A stretch of DNA of 64,000 nucleotides from assembly GCA_038889235.1 (NCBI GenBank), contig JAWAHN010000001.1:964499-1028498 (forward strand). The letters are read 5' to 3'. This DNA is from Candidatus Jordarchaeales archaeon (lineage in GTDB: Archaea; Asgardarchaeota; Jordiarchaeia; Jordiarchaeales; Freyrarchaeaceae). Position 1 is the stretch's first letter, and each line of letters starts with the position of its first letter. The translations under genes and the position numbers were made by a program. Below the pieces are notes generated by a model. That model ran no database searches. It saw only the letters and a list, made by a program, of their open reading frames with translations, and was not told where the DNA came from. Below are positions 59,688 to 64,000 of the stretch, in pieces.

Positions 59688-60896
59688 CTACTCGACATGT
59701 ACTCTTAAGAGATCTACGTCGCCGGGTTCTCCCGGAATCCGCCTCTTGAGTATTTCAAGGAACTCTCTAACCGACCTTTTGATATCTTTAGACTGCGTGA
59801 TGTACCTTCCAACTATGAGTATGTGCGCTCCAGCATCTAATGCTTCGTCGGCATTTTCTGGAACAATGCCTCCTGCCACGGCAAAAAGCATTTTTTGCCC
59901 CTCAAAGGTCTTCTTAATCTCTTTTATCAGCTCCCACCTAGATCTCCTTCCGGACGACTCTGTATCGATTGCTCTGTGAATTATTACAACATCAGGGAGT
60001 TCTTTCAGCGACTTCAATTTCTCAATAGGGTCTGGGACATCCATCATATCTAGGAAAGCATAAATTCCAAGTCGTCTCGCTTCATAGATGAACTTATCAA
60101 TGGATTCCTTAGATGCGAGCCCAGAAGCAACTACTCCATCAGCAGTCTCCTCATATGCTAGGTCGACTTCTACCTGTGCAGTGTCTAAAGTTTTCAGGTC
60201 AGCTACTATAAACATGTCTGGAACTACTTCTCTAAGTTTGCCGATAACGCTTACACCATGCCTCTTTATCAGCGGAGTGCCTGCCTCGAGTATTATCATA
60301 TCACTCTTCGGTATTTCACTTACTACACGAATAGCCTGCTCCAATGACGGATTATCGAGTGCTATCTGCAAGTATGGAGGCCGCCATAGTCGAGGAACCT
60401 TAAAGCCCATTATTGGGTGCACCGCCCTATCTTTATCATACATTATCTTCTCTAGCGGCGGATATCCTTGCAAGGCTCGTCTTAAAGCAAGCTTTGTAGC
60501 ACTATAATTGTAGTGGTATATCTTCCTGTAATCCTTTGCTTCCGGGTGAACGAAAACGCTTGCTATTATCACCCATTCATCTGCCTTATCCGCTGGAATA
60601 ATCCCTTCCTCTACAGCGTCCGCTATAGCTTTAGCCACAGCAGACTGCGCTGGACCGAATATCTTGTTCGCCTGTTCCATGTTTTTAATAGTGACTTTCG
60701 GGATGATCAATACGTGCGGTTTTGGTGGTAGATTAGGTCTAATCACCCCTAGAAGCGGCGTGTGTCCCTGGGACATATGGGTTAAACCTTGGGCAAACGC
60801 TACTCCAACTGGGCCAAACTTGTCCCCTATGATTAGATCAATGTGCGCTACCTCCGCACCTTTGCCAACCAACGCCTCACCTATGTAAAACTCCAT
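59688..60896 (-). CDS. fae-hps: Bifunctional formaldehyde-activating enzyme / hexulose-6-phosphate synthase
   Basis: 402 residues. Residues 1-165 are Fae ([54 protein letters not shown]). Residues 175-402 are the HPS TIM barrel ([56 protein letters not shown]). The fusion is typical of archaea: HPS run in reverse makes ribulose 5-phosphate for PRPP, and Fae captures the formaldehyde on tetrahydromethanopterin. GGGAGGGG precedes the ATG. The two prs genes would draw on its product. Confidence 0.93.
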   Translation of the reverse strand: MEFYIGEALVGKGAEVAHIDLIIGDKFGPVGVAFAQGLTHMSQGHTPLLGVIRPNLPPKPHVLIIPKVTIKNMEQANKIFGPAQSAVAKAIADAVEEGIIPADKADEWVIIASVFVHPEAKDYRKIYHYNYSATKLALRRALQGYPPLEKIMYDKDRAVHPIMGFKVPRLWRPPYLQIALDNPSLEQAIRVVSEIPKSDMIILEAGTPLIKRHGVSVIGKLREVVPDMFIVADLKTLDTAQVEVDLAYEETADGVVASGLASKESIDKFIYEARRLGIYAFLDMMDVPDPIEKLKSLKELPDVVIIHRAIDTESSGRRSRWELIKEIKKTFEGQKMLFAVAGGIVPENADEALDAGAHILIVGRYITQSKDIKRSVREFLEILKRRIPGEPGDVDLLRVHVE

Positions 60897-60927
60897 TAAA
60901 ACCCCTCCCGGGGATGTTCTCTTAATA

Positions 60928-61785
60928 TCAATCTACTGATTTAAACCTTCTGAGCATGAACTTTTCTCCCTTTAGTTGTCGCATCTTTTTACTTACTAAT
61001 ATTCTTGCAACTTTTCCACTCCACTTTTCATGAGCTATGTCAACACTTTCTTCAGTTAAAATGAGATCAATATACTCGATCTGTTGCCTTACAGCTTGTT
61101 CAAGAACATCGTCTGCTATGTTATTAACTCCCTTAATTATACCATAAACTAGCAACTGTTCTAGGGGTGAACGCCAATAGTGGTAAGAATAAGAAACTTT
61201 AACTTTCCACCTATTTAGCACTTTTCTTAGAAACCTAGTATTAATGCTGTGCGTTATCACAACAGGTTCACGGTAATTCGTAAGTAAAGTTAACAGTTTC
61301 TCATAGCTTTCCCACACCTTGTTTCCCTCACTAAGATAAGCGTTAAGTAGTTGCTTCCACTCGTTTAAAAAGAGCTTACCGGTAGCTTTGCACTTAAATT
61401 CGAGAAGCAGCTGTTTTTCTGAAAGAGCAGCGCTTTCTATATGCTTTGTTACATCGTGATAACAGTACACGTCAAACTTCATTAACTTATATTTTACCTT
61501 TAACGCGTTTAAAATTGGTGAAAAAACCTTCCCTAGGTAACGAGTCGCAGGTTCACTTGCACCCGTAAGTTCCATATATTCTTTCCACAGCTCTCCCTCC
61601 TCAACTAATTCTAATAAGACGCACCGTGTGGTTTCACTCAACTCCTCTGGTAATGGAATGAAAAGAGCGTCGAACTCTTTACTCAAAATGTACTCTCCCG
61701 CACGCCTGCCCGCCTCCACGAATCTCGGGACATGGAGAAGTATCACACTTCCCATCGTGTCATCTGTTTTAAATGTACTTTTCAT
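60928..61785 (-). CDS. Unknown protein, divergent partner of the 61926 gene
   Basis: 285 residues from ATG 61785, with GGAGAG just upstream; the frame continues 30 codons but without conservation. The start reads VILLHVPRFVEAGRRAG, suggesting a beta-strand entry, and the rest is mainly helical and basic toward the C-terminus. A YCYHDVTKHIE segment holds two His and an Asp, but no known catalytic set is evident. It diverges from the next gene across a 140-base gap. Confidence 0.5.
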   Translation of the reverse strand: MKSTFKTDDTMGSVILLHVPRFVEAGRRAGEYILSKEFDALFIPLPEELSETTRCVLLELVEEGELWKEYMELTGASEPATRYLGKVFSPILNALKVKYKLMKFDVYCYHDVTKHIESAALSEKQLLLEFKCKATGKLFLNEWKQLLNAYLSEGNKVWESYEKLLTLLTNYREPVVITHSINTRFLRKVLNRWKVKVSYSYHYWRSPLEQLLVYGIIKGVNNIADDVLEQAVRQQIEYIDLILTEESVDIAHEKWSGKVARILVSKKMRQLKGEKFMLRRFKSVD

Positions 61786-61925
61786 ATGCTCTCTCCTCTC
61801 ACTTACCATATGTGCTCTTTTCCGCGCTTGCAAGTGTCTTTTATCTCTGGAAGGCGTGTCTCTTGGCCGCAACATTTACCAAAGGAAAAAGAGGGAAAAA
61901 GGAAATAAAAGCGTCATGGCTACAT

Positions 61926-62543
61926 GTGTATGAATACATATTAACTTATGGTGGTGTTCCTGTTTTGGCTCCCGATGTAAAGAAGGTTCACAGGTTTGGC
62001 GTCGAAGACGATTTAGACGCATCCTTTCTTCATGAGAAATTTGACGAACTAGAAGAGATAACAGTTTTAGAGTTAGAAAAACTGGCTGATGTTTTACATC
62101 TCCTTTTGGATTTAGAACCTTACACATGTCCAGTAAGAGGTGTAGATACTCCTTGCATTCTATGCGAAGAGAAATGCAGCGCTGCCAATTACCAAGAGAT
62201 CGAAACTAAACTCGGAAAGGGGCGGAAAACGATCAACAGCTCCACGTTCTTTCTCGCCTTTGAGAAACATGACGAGGTTGAAAAGTTTCTAATTAGAAAG
62301 TTAGCACGGGAGTTATCCAAGAAAAAACTTAATGTAATTGACCCAGAAGAAGGGTATGATATCGGCTTTCTCTTTACACATGAAGATAGGTGGAGAATGG
62401 AAGAAATTGTATCCTTTGTGGTGAAACTGTTTGAAAAAGTGAGAGTTTTGCTGCCTGAAGCAAAGTCCCTCCTCAACTCCTGGGTGAGAAAGAAAGTAGA
62501 AGAGATGGAGCGCGAAGAAATGTTAAAGAAAGGGAAGCACTGA
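61926..62543 (+). CDS. Cys-containing protein, unknown
   Basis: 205 residues from the likely GTG 61926; the frame is open to 61773 but that part overlaps the divergent gene's start region, and no clear ribosome site favours any codon. Near residue 65 a Cys cluster CPVRGVDTPCILCEEKC may bind zinc or an Fe-S cluster. The N-terminal half is acidic and helical, the C-terminal half is lysine-rich. No family is recognised. The divergent gene at 60928-61785 is its natural regulatory partner. Confidence 0.5.
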   Translation: MYEYILTYGGVPVLAPDVKKVHRFGVEDDLDASFLHEKFDELEEITVLELEKLADVLHLLLDLEPYTCPVRGVDTPCILCEEKCSAANYQEIETKLGKGRKTINSSTFFLAFEKHDEVEKFLIRKLARELSKKKLNVIDPEEGYDIGFLFTHEDRWRMEEIVSFVVKLFEKVRVLLPEAKSLLNSWVRKKVEEMEREEMLKKGKH

Positions 62544-62589
62544 CCCAGAATTTTTATTTTCCAAAATCTTTCATTCGCCCGTCTTTATC

Positions 62590-63792
62590 TCACTCTTCTA
62601 ATTCATATTCCTCGAAGGGGATGCCTGCTCTCTCTTTTAGTGCCTTTATTCTTTCAATTACTGTACGTATCTCCCCGCGTATTTTCGAGCGCTGGACAGC
62701 ATATTCTGCTTTCTCTATAGCTCCTGCTTGATACCTCATTGTAATATATTCTAATTGTTCCCTAAGCGATTTGAGTCTGCTCTTGAGCTCCTCTATTTCC
62801 TCGAGTAAAGTTGGAGATGCTGCCTGCTCTTTTATTACCTCGACTGGTAGCTTTGTAACAATTTGTGCTCCTCCTTTCTGAGATAACATTCTCGCAGCAA
62901 ATACCCTAAACTCGTTTACGAATGCGTCGAAGCGTTTTCTCAAATTAACAACTTCCACTAGAATTTTATCCAGTTGAGGGACATACATTGTTACATCAGG
63001 TACTCCTGACACTGCTGCTCTCTCCGAAGGAAGAATTACAGGTGCTTCATGTTGTGAAGTGTCCTCTTCCTCCAACGCGGGGACTGGAAGCGAAATGCTT
63101 TGAGCTTCTTTTCTCTTCTCTTTGAGCCAATTAAAGATATTTAAGGCGAAAAGAGAGTTCTGAGCAGCATTTAATCCACCAGCAGCTCTATCCCTAAATA
63201 TCTCGTATGAACCTAAAGCTACGACTTTGCCCACTCCGAACTCAGCAACAGCGGCAACGATAGCTTCTGGCGGCTCGGCGGTTTTGCTTGCAAAAGCCAC
63301 ACCTTCTGCATTTCCGCCAACAATTTTTAGTCCGCAGCCTGCAGGGTAGCATATCTCGCTAAGTCCTTGCGTAACAGGGTGATCTGAGAAGCGCGTGACT
63401 CTTGGTATGTTTCTGCTCATGTAATTTTGCCTTTCATCAATGACTTGATTATTCTGAAAAGATATCCCAAATCTTTCAGCTATGGCGTTTAAGTTAGTTC
63501 TTAACCCCGGATCCCCTCCTGCATGACTCATGATCAAAAGTCCTCCCCCGCGGGCTACAAAATTCACTATGGCATCCACTTCCGAAGGAGTAAACTTCGA
63601 CTGATCAGGACAGGGGATTACCAGAATATCAAATTTCTCTAGCTTTTCCTTGGTCACAGGCGGCTCTACCAGTCTAATACATTGAAATCCTTCTTTCTCA
63701 AGTAATCCCTTAAGCCCACTATAATTCAGTGCTAAGCGTCCTCGCTCCTTTTGTGTTTCGTCAAAGAGGACCTTGTAATTAAAGGCGCTCAT
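62590..63792 (-). CDS. GATase-like (IFT52-type) domain protein with coiled-coil C-terminus
   Basis: 400 residues. Residues 1-220 have a class I glutamine-amidotransferase-like fold (FDILVIPCPDQSKFTPSEV, FVARGGGLLIMSHAGGDPG, HPVTQGLSEI, GVGKVVALGSYEIF), as in DUF4350 and the GIFT domain of IFT52, with no catalytic Cys nucleophile elbow visible. Residues 230-400 are linker and two coiled-coil stretches with Leu/Ile heptads (EEIEELKSRLKSLREQLEYI). A scaffold or membrane-associated role is possible. Relation to intraflagellar proteins is only a fold-level guess. Confidence 0.6.
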   Translation of the reverse strand: MSAFNYKVLFDETQKERGRLALNYSGLKGLLEKEGFQCIRLVEPPVTKEKLEKFDILVIPCPDQSKFTPSEVDAIVNFVARGGGLLIMSHAGGDPGLRTNLNAIAERFGISFQNNQVIDERQNYMSRNIPRVTRFSDHPVTQGLSEICYPAGCGLKIVGGNAEGVAFASKTAEPPEAIVAAVAEFGVGKVVALGSYEIFRDRAAGGLNAAQNSLFALNIFNWLKEKRKEAQSISLPVPALEEEDTSQHEAPVILPSERAAVSGVPDVTMYVPQLDKILVEVVNLRKRFDAFVNEFRVFAARMLSQKGGAQIVTKLPVEVIKEQAASPTLLEEIEELKSRLKSLREQLEYITMRYQAGAIEKAEYAVQRSKIRGEIRTVIERIKALKERAGIPFEEYELEE

Positions 63793-64000
63793 ACTTTCCC
63801 TCCCATTACCATTTTAATTTCGCCTACTCGTGAATAAAATAATACTTTCCTGTAGTAGAAATTAATTTCTCTCCTATAAATCAGAGCAACTGCATGTAAT
63901 AAAAGACGTTTTAGCAAACTCCAAAAAATTCCCATTACACTTTCAAGCCTTTGCGCTCTAAACCCTAAGATTGGAGTGGATTTTTCTACTACACAAACTT

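Noticed and set aside
61773-61925. Upstream extension of the 61926 gene to ATG 61773
   Set aside because: It would run through the start region of the divergent gene and encodes a hydrophobic stretch unlike the rest of the protein.
1-64000. CRISPR arrays, insertion sequences, prophage or integrase-type attachment site
   Set aside because: No direct repeats with regular spacing, no transposase or integrase gene and no tRNA-end duplication were seen on either strand.

Overview
The window is a gene-dense piece of an archaeal chromosome, and several genes point to an Asgard archaeon (Promethearchaeota). These are a eukaryote-type actin (41058-42203), a MIT-domain Vps4 ATPase followed by an ESCRT-II Vps25 homologue (12215-14088), a Roadblock/LC7 protein (46461-46886) and a Ras/Rab-like GTPase (31589-32181). 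The rest is ordinary archaeal informational and metabolic content: DnaG, exosome, proteasome, class I LysRS, RNA polymerase A' and F420 genes. The very GC-rich tRNA stems suggest a thermophile, but this is inference. The class cannot be fixed from this window.

The main discovery is a set of about thirteen short introns of bulge-helix-bulge type, the kind cut by the archaeal tRNA-splicing endonuclease. Ten lie in three tRNA genes: five in tRNA-Ser(CGA), three in tRNA-Leu(CAA) and two in tRNA-Ser(TGA). Three interrupt protein genes: one in dnaG (34 nt) and two in the small GTPase gene (44 and 30 nt). All obey one rule: 4-nt central helix, two 3-nt bulges, cut after the second bulge base. Applying it restores the canonical DnaG N-terminus and a complete GTPase P-loop; unspliced, both genes look broken.

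Layout. 1-4323: radical SAM tail, amrS, then prs-trmG10-rnz. 4355-8238 (minus): UPF0201, UPF0200, AAA ATPase, dnaG, Toprim protein. 8508-14088 (plus): hflX, lysS, CDP-alcohol transferase, vps4-vps25. 14093-22969 (minus): one tight run from psmA through SBDS, rrp4, rrp41, rrp42, eL43, Brix, pcc1, prefoldin, DUF3194 and a DHH phosphoesterase to an ECF transporter module. 23088-35802: archaemetzincin, two tRNAs, elf1, DUF92, glycosyltransferase, pyrH, a large unknown membrane protein, a LysE-type exporter, the split GTPase, serA, an Lrp regulator, a hydrolase and eS30. 35942-42203 (minus): FAD reductase, TGS GTPase, DUF2095, radical SAM and actin. 42450-47979: pilin-like peptide, unknown protein, F420 genes (cofC, cofD, cofE), Roadblock, hisG. 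48059-54317: isolated rpoA1, second prs, APS kinase, APH-like kinase, tRNA-Ser(CGA), adenosine-specific kinase. 54392-63792: an HD-HD-unknown operon, NAD kinase-like protein, zinc ribbon, Fae-HPS fusion, a divergent unknown pair and a GATase-like coiled-coil protein.

No insertion sequence, CRISPR array, prophage or rRNA is seen. No gene-free stretch exceeds 300 bases. The longest gaps (about 170-225 bases, at 8239-8507, 24218-24431, 37346-37543, 42243-42449, 53431-53603 and 63793-64000) hold only promoter-like A/T boxes or nothing recognisable.
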